From contig CALLPI010000017.1 of NCBI GenBank assembly GCA_938015595.1, forward strand, positions 1 through 64,000: a DNA stretch of 64,000 bases, written 5' to 3'. Source of the stretch: an uncultured Saprospiraceae bacterium (GTDB taxonomy: Bacteria > Bacteroidota > Bacteroidia > Chitinophagales > Saprospiraceae). Position numbers and translations under genes: made by a program. Every line of letters starts with the position of its first letter. Within the stretch, counting starts at the first letter, position 1. The notes below the pieces were generated by a model. It worked only from the letters and a program-made list of their open reading frames with translations. It made no database searches and was not told the origin of the DNA. This document shows, piece after piece, positions 18,211-26,828 of the stretch.

Positions 18211-18242
18211 GACGAGGAGATTGGGAGACGAGGAGATTGAGA
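18211..18242. repeat. Short tandem repeat, two 16-bp units
   Basis: GACGAGGAGATTGGGA (18211-18226) is followed by GACGAGGAGATTGAGA (18227-18242), then a run of ten T at 18245-18254. The rest of the 341-bp gap 18124-18464 holds the promoter box above and nothing else recognisable. Confidence 0.7.
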
Positions 18243-18464
18243 GATTTTTTTTTTGACACAGTACCCTGCATACCATATGCATGACAGAGAATGCCCTACC
18301 ATTGGAAGTGCAGATGCCAAGTGTTGTTTCTTGTAAAGATGCAAAAAGATGTACCGCTAACGTCCTGCTGCCGCTGCCTGAACACCGATTTGGGGGTAAA
18401 CAAGGCAAAGGCTATGGAGGCCTAAAAGATTGGGCTAGCAACTGCCCGCCACCTTTCACTTGGC

Positions 18465-18878
18465 TCAAATAAAATACTCTACTGCTAGAGCATACCCTTG
18501 TAGCCCCAGGCCTACGATGCAGCCGGCGCAGTTGGGTGCTAGTAGAGAGCGGTGTCGAAAAGGCTCACGGGCATATATGTTAGAGATGTGCACTTCTACT
18601 ACTGGAGTAGTAATGGAGGCAATGGCGTCGGCAATGGCGATAGAGGTGTGTGTATAGGCGCCGGCATTGAGGATGATGCCATCAAAGCTAAAGCCCACTT
18701 CGTGTAGTTTGTCAATGATGGCACCCTCCGAGTTGCTTTGAAAATAGTGCAGGCTGACATGCGGAAAGTCAAGCTGTAGCCGCTCGAAGAAGTCCTCAAA
18801 GGTTTCGCCGCCATATATTTCCGGCTCACGAATGCCCAGCAGGTTGAGGTTAGGCCCGTTGATGATAATGATGTTCAT
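18465..18878 (-). CDS. aroQ: Type II 3-dehydroquinate dehydratase
   Basis: 137 residues, slightly short but complete for the type II enzyme. It converts 3-dehydroquinate to 3-dehydroshikimate in the shikimate pathway as a cytosolic dodecamer. Visible residues are the N-terminal NGPNLNLLG, the lid arginine and tyrosine in REPEIYGG (R17, Y22), and the catalytic-site histidine H97 in EVHISNIYAREPFRH. The end, CAGCIVGLGLQGYALA, is also typical. It sits 46 bp downstream of the RDD gene on the same strand and may share its transcript. Confidence 0.95.
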   Translation of the reverse strand: MNIIIINGPNLNLLGIREPEIYGGETFEDFFERLQLDFPHVSLHYFQSNSEGAIIDKLHEVGFSFDGIILNAGAYTHTSIAIADAIASITTPVVEVHISNIYAREPFRHRSLLAPNCAGCIVGLGLQGYALAVEYFI

Positions 18879-18924
18879 GCTATAAGTTTATGCGGATGCC
18901 TGTTTTAGAGGCAGGCAAGTGCCG

Positions 18925-19677
18925 TTATCGGGTGAGCACGATGTAGTCGCGCAGTAAGGTTTTGAGAAACTCAATGGGGTTGCCGTCAGGTGGAGCCACT
19001 TGAAGCACCTGGGCGATGCGCTGCGCCGTAGCATGCACAGCAGCCCAGTGTGCTGAATTGCGGTACTTCTGGAAGCGAATGAGCACGTTTTTTACCGTAA
19101 GCATATCCTGTTCGCTGAGTTGGCGCACCTCAGGGTATCGGGGTTGGTACTGTTCAGCAGATTCAATGCGCAGAATATCGCTGAGGCGATACCGCTGCGT
19201 GCTGCGCCGGCGTATGACGGTGGTATTGGCGCTGAGGTCGCCCAGGCGTTGGGCCTTAGCCGAGGAACTGATGACAATGGCAGCCAGAATCCCACTGGAG
19301 AGCAGGGTATCTACCAGGTGGAATAATGCCCGCAGTAAGTAGTCGGTAGCTTCAGGTTGCTTGCCATCCAGGCGCACTACTTGTATGCCCACAGCCTTCT
19401 TGCCCCAAGACTGCCCGTTGGCCAGCCATTCTGAAAAAAACTGGTACAAGATGAACCCCGTTACAGGAGACACCAGGTACAAGATAACTAAGACCAGCTC
19501 ACCATTAGCCCCACCTAACACGGAAGGTAGAAGCAGGATTATGAAAAAAAGTACGAAAAAGATAAAAGCCATAATGATCAATGAGTCGATGAGGATGGCA
19601 AAAGCCCGGTCGCGCAGGCTGGCCAGCTCATACTCTATAGATACATTCTGAGCAGTGCGTATTTCGATGGTGCGCAT
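18925..19677 (-). CDS. RDD family membrane protein
   Basis: 250 residues. The RDD domain (about 10-160) starts with the diagnostic ASLRDRAFAILIDSLII. Two transmembrane segments follow (about 25-50 and 60-85), then GQSWGKKAVGIQVVRLDG and a third segment near 115-135. A soluble C-terminal region of about 90 residues has no recognised motif. RDD proteins are small inner-membrane proteins of uncertain, probably transport-related, function. The 254-bp gap on its 5' side (19678-19931) contains only a 7-bp inverted repeat (AAGCCCA/TGGGCTT, 19767-19789) without a T-run. Confidence 0.85.
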   Translation of the reverse strand: MRTIEIRTAQNVSIEYELASLRDRAFAILIDSLIIMAFIFFVLFFIILLLPSVLGGANGELVLVILYLVSPVTGFILYQFFSEWLANGQSWGKKAVGIQVVRLDGKQPEATDYLLRALFHLVDTLLSSGILAAIVISSSAKAQRLGDLSANTTVIRRRSTQRYRLSDILRIESAEQYQPRYPEVRQLSEQDMLTVKNVLIRFQKYRNSAHWAAVHATAQRIAQVLQVAPPDGNPIEFLKTLLRDYIVLTR

Positions 19678-19931
19678 GGCACAAAAATAAATATCAGCGC
19701 TAGAAAGTCAAAGATCTTAGCGAAAACCTGGCTATTCTCATCCATTCTGCAGGCGTGTAAGCCCAAAAGCCCAATATGGGACTGGGCTTGATATGGGACG
19801 ATATGTCAGGAAAATTTAAGGAGTGTTGCAGGTGTACAAAGCATCCTTAGCTATAGCTATGCAAGAGAGAATGGCTTATGAAAACTCATGAACCACTCTG
19901 TGAACTAGCTGAGCCAGGATTGCCCATCGCC

Positions 19932-20576
19932 TCAATTTTTGAGCTTGTCCTTGAATACCTTTCGGAATTTTTCCACCTTGGGTGTGATGACGAAGGTGCA
20001 GTACGGATTGCGATCGCCCACCAGGCTGTAGTAGTTCTGGTGGTAGTCTTCAGCTTTATAGAAGGCTTGGAAAGGAGCGATTTCCGTCACAATGGGTTTG
20101 TCCCATATTTGGGTAGCCACTTCTTTCTTTGACTGTTGGGCAATGCGCTTTTGCGCATCGTTGTGGTAAAAAATAACAGAGCGATACTGCGGGCCTACGT
20201 CGTTGCCTTGGCGATTGAGAGTGGTGGGGTCGTGCACTGTCCAGAATACTTCGAGGATTTCGGCAAAGGAAACTACTTTGGGGTCAAAGATGATTTGTAC
20301 CACCTCGGCATGGTCGGTTTTGCCTGTGCACACTGCCTTGTAGTTGGCTGTTTCCGCCGTGCCACCAGAATAGCCTGATACTACGGAGTGTACCCCTTTG
20401 AGGTCTTGATATACGGCCTCTAAGCACCAGAAGCAGCCACCGCCTAGCGTAGCCGTTTCCATGCCGGCGGGTAGGTCTTCAGCCGGCACATCGGGATGAT
20501 TTTGCATGGTTTTGTCAGGTTGAGCATTACAGGAAAGGCTGCTCCACAGCAGCATGCATGCCAGGAGAAAGCGCAT
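19932..20576 (-). CDS. msrA: Peptide methionine-S-sulfoxide reductase MsrA (lipoprotein form)
   Basis: 214 residues. It reduces methionine-S-sulfoxide in proteins. The catalytic motif GCFWC occupies 47-51 (C48 nucleophile), followed by the family block [12 protein letters not shown] and later [10 protein letters not shown] and [12 protein letters not shown]. The N-terminus is a lipoprotein signal peptide with a probable lipid-attached Cys16 (SLSC-N), so the enzyme should be membrane-anchored outside the cytoplasm. No MsrB domain is fused and none is adjacent. It is divergent from cysM, with 105 bp between. Confidence 0.95.
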   Translation of the reverse strand: MRFLLACMLLWSSLSCNAQPDKTMQNHPDVPAEDLPAGMETATLGGGCFWCLEAVYQDLKGVHSVVSGYSGGTAETANYKAVCTGKTDHAEVVQIIFDPKVVSFAEILEVFWTVHDPTTLNRQGNDVGPQYRSVIFYHNDAQKRIAQQSKKEVATQIWDKPIVTEIAPFQAFYKAEDYHQNYYSLVGDRNPYCTFVITPKVEKFRKVFKDKLKN

Positions 20577-20649
20577 GATGTTGTTTTTTTTTTAGCCAAA
20601 CAATTTGCAAGCAGACTTGGTTGGTAAAAAAGTGCTTTGTTTGCATAAG

Positions 20650-20657
20650 TATCTTTA
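20650..20657 (+). promoter_or_regulatory. Likely -7 box of cysM
   Basis: TATCTTTA lies 24 nt before the cysM start codon and differs from TAnnTTTG only in the last base. The -33 element is not clear. Confidence 0.35.
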
Positions 20658-20681
20658 CCGTAAGATAATTCTAATTTACGT

Positions 20682-21590
20682 ATGGCCAACATATCAGATT
20701 TGGTAGGCAATACCCCCCTTGTGGAAATCCGGCGCGCCATCAGCAAGCCTGGCGTACAGGTGTATGGTAAGTTGGAGGGGCACAACCCCGGCGGCAGCGT
20801 CAAAGATCGCGCAGCTTACGGGATGATCAAAGGCGCCTTGGAGCGCGGTGAACTCCGATCCGGCACCCGGCTGGTAGAAGCCACCAGTGGCAATACTGGT
20901 ATAGCTTTGGCTATGATCGCACGACTTTTTGGGGTAGACATTACCCTCGTTATGCCTGACAACTCCACCGCCGAGCGCGTGCAAACCATGCAGGCCTTTG
21001 GGGCGGAGGTCATACTCACCCCGTCAGCCCTGGGCATCGAATACTCCCGGCAGTACGCGGATGAGTTGGTGGCGCAAGGTGGCTACCATATGCTCAATCA
21101 GTTTGCCAACCCCGACAACTGGGGCATGCACTACCGCACCACTGGCCCCGAAATCTGGCGTGATACCCAGGGTAGGGTGACGCACTTTGTCAGTGCTATG
21201 GGCACTACTGGTACCATTATGGGTGTATCGCGCTACCTCAAGGAGCAGAGCCCTGCTGTGCAAATCGTAGGCGTACAACCCGAAGACGGCGCCAGCATTC
21301 CTGGCATACGCCGCTGGTCGCCAGAGTTCTTGCCCAAAATTTACGAGCCTGAGCGCGTAGATCGCATCATTGATGTGAGTCAGGAAGAAGCCCTGTGTAT
21401 GATGCGGCGCCTGGCCAAAGAAGACGCCATCTTTGGCGGCGTAAGCAGTGGCGGCGCTGTGGCGGCAGCAGCCAAGCTGGTAGAAGAACTCGAGCATGGC
21501 GTAGTAGTGTGCATCATCTGCGACCGCGGAGACCGATACCTGTCGTCCGGCGTATTTGCTCCTGCTAAAAAAGACTTGAGCTACTTGTAG
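20682..21590 (+). CDS. cysM: Cysteine synthase B (O-acetylserine sulfhydrylase)
   Basis: 302 residues, against 303 in E. coli CysM, which it resembles throughout. The PLP lysine is K41 in GGSVKDRAA and the substrate loop TSGNTG is at 68-73. GTTGTIMGVSRYLKEQ, EDGASIPGIRRW and the C-terminal IICDRGDRYLSSGVF favour the CysM over the CysK branch. It makes L-cysteine from O-acetylserine and sulfide (or thiosulfate). Cysteine synthesis next to the divergent msrA gives a small sulfur/redox neighbourhood. The ATG at 20682 fits the promoter box just upstream. Confidence 0.95.
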   Translation: MANISDLVGNTPLVEIRRAISKPGVQVYGKLEGHNPGGSVKDRAAYGMIKGALERGELRSGTRLVEATSGNTGIALAMIARLFGVDITLVMPDNSTAERVQTMQAFGAEVILTPSALGIEYSRQYADELVAQGGYHMLNQFANPDNWGMHYRTTGPEIWRDTQGRVTHFVSAMGTTGTIMGVSRYLKEQSPAVQIVGVQPEDGASIPGIRRWSPEFLPKIYEPERVDRIIDVSQEEALCMMRRLAKEDAIFGGVSSGGAVAAAAKLVEELEHGVVVCIICDRGDRYLSSGVFAPAKKDLSYL

Positions 21591-21632
21591 TTTTTTTCAC
21601 CCCCTCCCCAATGCCATCCAAAATTAAGGGAT

Positions 21633-22796
21633 ATGCCTTCCTCCCACTTCGACTACATTGTCATTGGCGCCGGCTCTATGGGTGTATCCGCTTGTTTTCA
21701 TCTGGCAGTGCGTGGTTGTCAGGTGCTCGGCATTGAGCAGTTTGCCATACCACACGAGCTAGGTTCGCATACTGGCTGGACGCGCATCATCCGCAAGGCC
21801 TACTTTGAACACCCCGATTACGTACCTCTTTTGCAAAGAGCTTATCACAATATTCGCCTGATGGAAGCTGAGTACGGTCAGCCTCTGTACTTGCAAACGG
21901 GACTGCTGTACGCTGGGCCGCCTGGGTGCCATGTGCTGGGAGGTGTGCGGCAGTCGGCAGCGCTGCACAGTATTCCATTGGAGACCCTGTCGGTGGAGGA
22001 AACTCGTGCACGCTTTCCGCAGTTTTGCTTGCCAGCGCACTACGAGGTATTGTTTGAACCCGAGGCTGGCCTTTTACTTGCTGAGCAGGTCATCTGTGCT
22101 TACGCCCAGAAGGCCCGCCATGCTGGCGCCGTGTTGCATGAGCATGAGCACGTGCAGTTTTGGTCGCTGCACAAGGATATGGTCAGGGTGCAAACCAGCC
22201 GGGCGGAATATACGTGTCATAAGTTGGTGATTAGTGCTGGTGCGTGGTCGGGTCGGCTGATTCCCGGCATAGACAACAAGCTGAACGTTACGCGGCAGGT
22301 GCTGGCCTGGTTCAGGCCGACCAAGGCATGTAGCTTCGCCGTAGGGCAAATGCCCTGCTGGCTTATAGCCATAGAAGGGGTTGCAGGCTCCTACTATGGC
22401 TTTCCGTTGTTGCCAGCGTCCATGCAGGCTGGCCCCGAAGGTATCAAGGTGGCACATCATCACCCAGGGCAGCTTTGTCAACTCGACGCAGTAGAGCGTC
22501 GCATTTCGGAGGCCGATGTGGCGCACTTACAGGCTTTTGCCAACCAGTACCTTGGCGGTGTGCACGGTGCACCTGTCGAAGCTAAGACCTGCTTATACAG
22601 CAACTCTCCCGACGATCACTTCGTGGTAGGCACTCTGCCGCATACTGAAGGTCGCGTATGCGCTGCCTGGGGCTTCAGCGGGCACGGGTTCAAGTTTGTA
22701 CCGGTGATGGGCGAAATCCTAGCTGACCTGGCTATGCAGGGTCATACACTGCTGCCGGTGGGATTTTTGGAGGCCAAAAGACTGGGCATAGCCTGA
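21633..22796 (+). CDS. solA: Monomeric sarcosine oxidase / N-methyl-tryptophan oxidase family flavoenzyme
   Basis: 387 residues, the family length. It begins with a DAO-type FAD-binding motif, IGAGSMG (11-17). GSHTGWTRIIRKAYF matches the family's SH...TR.IR.AY. The probable covalent flavin-attachment Cys320 lies in KTCLYSNSPDDHFVVG. These enzymes oxidise N-methyl amines such as sarcosine or N-methyl-L-tryptophan with release of H2O2 and formaldehyde; the exact substrate cannot be read from the sequence. It lies 42 bp after cysM and is probably in the same operon. Confidence 0.85.
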   Translation: MPSSHFDYIVIGAGSMGVSACFHLAVRGCQVLGIEQFAIPHELGSHTGWTRIIRKAYFEHPDYVPLLQRAYHNIRLMEAEYGQPLYLQTGLLYAGPPGCHVLGGVRQSAALHSIPLETLSVEETRARFPQFCLPAHYEVLFEPEAGLLLAEQVICAYAQKARHAGAVLHEHEHVQFWSLHKDMVRVQTSRAEYTCHKLVISAGAWSGRLIPGIDNKLNVTRQVLAWFRPTKACSFAVGQMPCWLIAIEGVAGSYYGFPLLPASMQAGPEGIKVAHHHPGQLCQLDAVERRISEADVAHLQAFANQYLGGVHGAPVEAKTCLYSNSPDDHFVVGTLPHTEGRVCAAWGFSGHGFKFVPVMGEILADLAMQGHTLLPVGFLEAKRLGIA

Positions 22797-22905
22797 GCCT
22801 GGAAATGCCGGCTGTGCTTCTGGTGAAGTTTGGCAAAGGAAATGATTATTGGCTCAAACAATGCTGAGACACTCCTGCTTTACGCAATGCATTAATTCTT
22901 CCACC

Positions 22906-23844
22906 ATGAGCTTTATGTACCTGTTTTTTTTACGCCAACGCCTAGCTGCCTGTATTGCCTGGGGGGTGATCATCGCGGCTTGGCCTTTCATGTACAGCTG
23001 CCGCAGTGCCGCCCAGACGCCTGCCACTGCCATTCCGTACCGATGGGATAAACCCGAACGTCGCGTGGAACTATCCGATGAACTGCTCGAAATTTCCGGT
23101 TTGGCTCTGGCGCCCGACGGCAAGCACTTGCTGGCCATACAAGACGAGAAAGGCATAATATATGAACTACACCCTGGTACCATGCAGATACTTCGCCGCA
23201 TGGAGTTTGTGCCCGAAGGTGATTTTGAGGATATTACCGTTGTAGGCGATACCCTTTATGTGGTCAAGAGTTCTGGCACACTATATCGCATTGTGCACAC
23301 AAGTACTGCTCAGCAACAAACGGACAAGTTCAAAAATGCCCTCACCAAGTTGCATGATGTAGAAGGGCTTACTGCCGACCCTGAGCATCGCCGGCTGTTG
23401 TTGGCCTGCAAGGCTGCCCCACCGACGCAAGTGCAAGATGAAAAATACGTGTATGCCCTGTCTTTGCCTGATCTGACCCTGGATACTACGCCGGTATTGC
23501 GCATTCGTCGAGCAGATATGATTGCGTGGTTGCAGCGCGCTCCTGCCTCGCCAGTGTATGAGGAATGCCTGGCCTTCTTGACCCACCCCGAGCGCGCTGG
23601 TATTTTGGGCTTCAGTCCATCGGGTATTGCCATACACCCGCAAACCAAGTACTACTACGTGCTGTCGGCAGCAGGGCGCATGTTGGCAATATACTCTCCA
23701 GACGGGCACTTGCTAGAGCTGCACCGATTTGACAAAACCCTGCTGGAACAACCAGAAGGGATATGCTTTGATGGGCGCGGCCACCTCTACATTGCCAGCG
23801 AGGGCAAGCGGAGGAAGCCGGTGATTGCAGTATTCAAGCCCTGA
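22906..23844 (+). CDS. SdiA-regulated-domain (YjiK-like) beta-propeller protein, probably exported
   Basis: 312 residues from the ATG at 22906, which gives a basic-hydrophobic export signal (MSFMYLFFLRQRLAAC...); earlier starts at 22849 (TTG) and 22861 are possible. The Cys after YS at about residue 31 could be a lipidation site, although the lipobox is imperfect. The mature part shows SdiA-regulated family features: LLEISGLALAPDGKHLLAI, EGDFEDITVVGDTLYVV, HDVEGLTADPEHR and EQPEGICFDGRGHLYIASEG. It is probably a calcium-binding-type propeller outside the cytoplasm with unknown function. The following 254 bp (23845-24098) hold nothing I recognise beyond a 12-bp palindrome over the stop codon (23839-23850). 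Confidence 0.75.
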   Translation: MSFMYLFFLRQRLAACIAWGVIIAAWPFMYSCRSAAQTPATAIPYRWDKPERRVELSDELLEISGLALAPDGKHLLAIQDEKGIIYELHPGTMQILRRMEFVPEGDFEDITVVGDTLYVVKSSGTLYRIVHTSTAQQQTDKFKNALTKLHDVEGLTADPEHRRLLLACKAAPPTQVQDEKYVYALSLPDLTLDTTPVLRIRRADMIAWLQRAPASPVYEECLAFLTHPERAGILGFSPSGIAIHPQTKYYYVLSAAGRMLAIYSPDGHLLELHRFDKTLLEQPEGICFDGRGHLYIASEGKRRKPVIAVFKP

Positions 23845-24098
23845 TCAGGGTGGCCAATTGCTACTCAATTTTGCTGAGGGAGATGGTGCTGAGACAGAGA
23901 TACTAAACCATATAGCTCCAGAAACTGGGACTTCAAAATCAGGCAAACGATTGGGCGTCAAGAGCCTGGCAGCAGTGTGCGAATCTCGTCTTACATTGTT
24001 TGTTGTGGAGGGGAGCATTTGCCGTTTTTACCTTTTAGTGCACCAAGTCAGTCTTTTTGAGAGTAGCTCCCCAGGACTACCCAAACACCTCTGGAGCT

Positions 24099-24749
24099 TC
24101 AGCGGCGCCGGTCGTAGATGATGGGCGTATCGTAAGGTGTGAGCCGGATGCCGTCCTTTTCGAGCAGCTCCATCACTTCCAGGCGGTCAGGATAAAAGGT
24201 TTCGATGAGTGTGAAGCGCATGCCATTGCCCAGGTCGTTGGGTGCGTGTATGCGAAAAGTGTTTCCCTCGCGGCGGTACTGCGCGGGCTTAAACGAAGGC
24301 GAGGGCTCTAGTTCGCTGTACGGTATTTTAAGTTGGGCGTTGGCATTCACCAGCTCCGAAGCCGGCAGGTGTGACGGCGTTTTATACACGTGTAGCAAGA
24401 CGCTAGAGTCGCCTACAGCTTCAAAGAAGAACAGGTAGGGTTTGGCTTCAGTGCTACCGTCAGGCTTGGTATAATAGCTTTCTTCCAATAACCAGAACCC
24501 GTCGCGTGTAGGTACACCGATGATTTTGCTGTCAGCACGCCGATTAATGTGCACAGCATAGGGATGTACTTGTTGGCCGGCTTGGATTTCGGCGTCCACC
24601 TGCCTGCGGTTGTCAAAGTCGCCGGTGATGTACTGCTCAAAAAGGTCAATGGCTCGCATGTGGGAGGTGTTTTTAGACAGATGGCGTCCGAGGTGGCATG
24701 CGCAGAGTCCCAGCAGAAGCCCGGCGCTAAGGATGCTCCAATGTTTCAT
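24099..24749 (-). CDS. CpcT/CpeT chromophore-lyase-family lipoprotein
   Basis: 216 residues. A lipoprotein signal peptide ends in GLCAC, with lipidation at about Cys18. The remainder follows the CpcT/CpeT pattern: a YITGDFDNRRQVDAE block, then FWLLEESYY, YLFFFEAV, and SPSFKPAQYRREGNTFRIH. In cyanobacteria this family attaches phycobilins to phycobiliproteins. In non-photosynthetic Bacteroidota that role is implausible, so a general lipocalin-like ligand-binding role is more likely (inference). It sits 12 bp downstream of the deacetylase genes on the same strand and is probably part of their operon. Confidence 0.65.
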   Translation of the reverse strand: MKHWSILSAGLLLGLCACHLGRHLSKNTSHMRAIDLFEQYITGDFDNRRQVDAEIQAGQQVHPYAVHINRRADSKIIGVPTRDGFWLLEESYYTKPDGSTEAKPYLFFFEAVGDSSVLLHVYKTPSHLPASELVNANAQLKIPYSELEPSPSFKPAQYRREGNTFRIHAPNDLGNGMRFTLIETFYPDRLEVMELLEKDGIRLTPYDTPIIYDRRR

Positions 24750-24761
24750 AGAACGGTGAAT

Positions 24762-25697
24762 TTACGGTTTTTCCATAGCCCAGGGGCCATATGTAGCCAG
24801 TTCACGTGCATTTTCCGGCATCCATACTTCGCTTTTGCTCATGATGTACTCCAGTGCGCGCTCTAGATACCCGATGCGATGCGGCTGCCCTATCATCCAG
24901 GCGTGCAGCGACAGGCCCAGCATGCGGCCGCCTTGGGCTTCGGCTTCAGCCAGTAGGAAGTCAGCTGCGTCCATAATTTGCTGCATGTACGACTCCTCGG
25001 TGTGTAAATTGTTCATGAGGATGAATACATCTTCTAGTTCGGTAGGCAGCGGCATGGCCACCAGTGGCCCATTCGCTGTGCGAAAGGCGTAGGGCATATC
25101 ATCGTTGACCCAGTCGCAGAAGTAGCGAATGCCGTGGGCGGTCAGTAAGTCGGGGGTTTGGGCGCTTTCGCTGCGTGCTGGGCTGAGCCATCCCGTGATA
25201 TTGCGCTCGAAAGTTTGCTGCAGTACGTCCAGAGAGCGGCGGATGAGATCGTCCTCCTGGCCGGGGTTCATGCCGCCATGATGTAGGGTGTCCATATTCC
25301 AGCCATGGGCTATGATTTCGTAGCCGCGCTCGCGTAGTAGTCTCATCAGATAGGGGGTGCGGGTCGCCAAGTCAGCATTTACTGCGAAGGTGGGGCGTAT
25401 GCCCAGTCGGTCAAAAACCTTGAGCAATCGGAATACGCCCACGCGGTTGCCGTAGTCGCGCAGGGTAAAGTGGCGTAGGTCGGGGTAGGGCATGGTCATA
25501 CTGCCGGGTGCCTTGAAAGGCTTGCCCTGTGCATTGAGCGGGAAGAATTGTAAGCTCACATTTACCCACAGGGCTAGTTTTTTGCCGCTGGGCCATTGCA
25601 CGGGTGGTCGTTGAGCCAACAAGCTCCACTGATAGCGGTCGTGGTCCATGCCGTAGCGCCGCAGGGGGTATTCCAAGTAAGTATTGTCTAAAGCCAT
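24762..25697 (-). CDS. PuuE-like polysaccharide deacetylase family protein (second of a tandem pair)
   Basis: 311 residues from the ATG at 25697 (MALDNTYLEYPLRRYGMD); the frame extends further upstream into the preceding gene. A NodB-type fold is suggested by LALWVNVSLQFF, RDYGNRVGVFRLLKVFDRLG, PTFAVNAD and EIIAHGWNMD. This is the subgroup around allantoinase PuuE, without the TFDDG motif of classical chitooligosaccharide deacetylases. A cyclic amide or similar C-N bond is the likely target, but the substrate is unknown. Its first 10 nt overlap the end of the upstream paralogue, so the two are translationally coupled. Confidence 0.8.
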   Translation of the reverse strand: MALDNTYLEYPLRRYGMDHDRYQWSLLAQRPPVQWPSGKKLALWVNVSLQFFPLNAQGKPFKAPGSMTMPYPDLRHFTLRDYGNRVGVFRLLKVFDRLGIRPTFAVNADLATRTPYLMRLLRERGYEIIAHGWNMDTLHHGGMNPGQEDDLIRRSLDVLQQTFERNITGWLSPARSESAQTPDLLTAHGIRYFCDWVNDDMPYAFRTANGPLVAMPLPTELEDVFILMNNLHTEESYMQQIMDAADFLLAEAEAQGGRMLGLSLHAWMIGQPHRIGYLERALEYIMSKSEVWMPENARELATYGPWAMEKP

Positions 25698-26614
25698 GCG
25701 TCCTCCCTTTGTTTTTGTTGGAGATCTTGAACTGCCGCGTCGTAGTAGTGCGCCATATAATATTGTGCTATTTCGCGCCCAGTGGCGGGCCACACGCCTG
25801 GGTGTTTGAGTATGTAGGCCAGGGCATCCTCAAAGGCTTTGAGGCGATGTGGACAGCTCACCTGGTAGTTGTGCAGCGGAATGCACATGACTGTACCTGA
25901 TTCGGCGCCTTCTTCATAGAGTCGGTCGAAGTTATCGCGTAGCATTTGCCCGTAGCGGCGCGGCTCCACTTTTTGCACTACGTAGGCTATGGTGTCGTTC
26001 ATCTCCAGCGAGTAGGGGATGGAAATAAAAGGCTTGCCGCTGCGTACGCGCACAGGCGTAGGCTGATCGTCGTGAAAAAGATCACAGGTGTAAAGACCAC
26101 CGGCTTCGGCAAATAGATCGAGCGTATGCTCTGAGTGCGACAAGGCCGGTGCCAGGTAGCCCGCGCATTCCTGCCCGGTATGCCGGCGTATGCTTTGGAT
26201 GGAGTCCAGGATCATGGCGCGCTCTTGGTCTTCGCTCATGCCATAAGTATAGCGGGTGTTGTAGATGCCATGACTGAAGAACTCCCACTGGCGCTCTGCG
26301 CACATTTCGATGATTTCGGGATGGTGATTGCACAGTGCCACTGACAGCGATACCGAGCCGCGCACTCCGTAGCGATCGAGCACTTGCATGAGACGCATGT
26401 GGCCTACGCGATTGCCGTAGTCGCGTATAGAGTAGCCCGCCACTGCCGGGTAGGGATGCGGCCATGCTTTGCGGTAGGGGTTATCAGGCGGGTTGAGTTC
26501 ATAAAACTCAATATTAGGCGCAATCCACAGCGCGAGCCGTGCTCCATCCGGCCATACTATTTTGGGCCGCCGGTGGTAGGGCCAGTATTCATATAGGTGC
26601 AAGTCGTCCTGCAT
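25688..26614 (-). CDS. PuuE-like polysaccharide deacetylase family protein (first of a tandem pair)
   Basis: 308 residues. It shares with its downstream neighbour the blocks LALWIAPNIEFYELN, RDYGNRVGHMRLMQVLDRYG, EFFSHGIYNTRYTYGM and a C-terminal FEDALAYI segment, so the pair arose by tandem duplication. HG in the middle block fits the conserved His of PuuE-type enzymes. Because the two overlap by 10 nt and are of equal size, they may form a heteromer (inference). A TAGCTTTG box lies 25 nt upstream of the start. The 214 bp between this gene and paaZ hold no other recognised feature. Confidence 0.8.
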   Translation of the reverse strand: MQDDLHLYEYWPYHRRPKIVWPDGARLALWIAPNIEFYELNPPDNPYRKAWPHPYPAVAGYSIRDYGNRVGHMRLMQVLDRYGVRGSVSLSVALCNHHPEIIEMCAERQWEFFSHGIYNTRYTYGMSEDQERAMILDSIQSIRRHTGQECAGYLAPALSHSEHTLDLFAEAGGLYTCDLFHDDQPTPVRVRSGKPFISIPYSLEMNDTIAYVVQKVEPRRYGQMLRDNFDRLYEEGAESGTVMCIPLHNYQVSCPHRLKAFEDALAYILKHPGVWPATGREIAQYYMAHYYDAAVQDLQQKQREDAWL

Positions 26615-26638
26615 AGTAGCCGCCGTTTAAGTATAGGG

Positions 26639-26646
26639 CAAAGCTA
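26639..26646 (-). promoter_or_regulatory. -7 box TAGCTTTG before the deacetylase operon
   Basis: On the minus strand this matches TAnnTTTG exactly, 25 nt upstream of the ATG at 26614. The -33 element is not evident. Confidence 0.45.
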
Positions 26647-26828
26647 CAAATTCTTGTACGAGAGCAGTACAGTACCGACGAGGCAGGCGCGAAAAAAAGC
26701 GCGGGAGGTGGACGCGGCGTTTCCCAAAAAAATTATCAAACGTGCGTTTTCCTTTCGCATAGCAGTGCCCTCCGAATCAATGGATGCCTGCTTATTCCTC
26801 TTCCCGTTCAAGCCTGGGGTTCTCTTCG

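Noticed and set aside
19767-19789. Inverted repeat AAGCCCA/TGGGCTT as an msrA terminator
   Set aside because: Only 7 bp, no T-run on either strand, and it lies more than 140 bp from the msrA stop.
23839-23850. 12-bp palindrome CCCTGATCAGGG as an operator
   Set aside because: It spans the stop codon of the propeller gene and is not repeated near any promoter; a single such palindrome can be chance.
23845-24098. Open frames on both strands of the gap after the propeller gene
   Set aside because: Each is about 58-98 codons without protein-like features or a recognised family.
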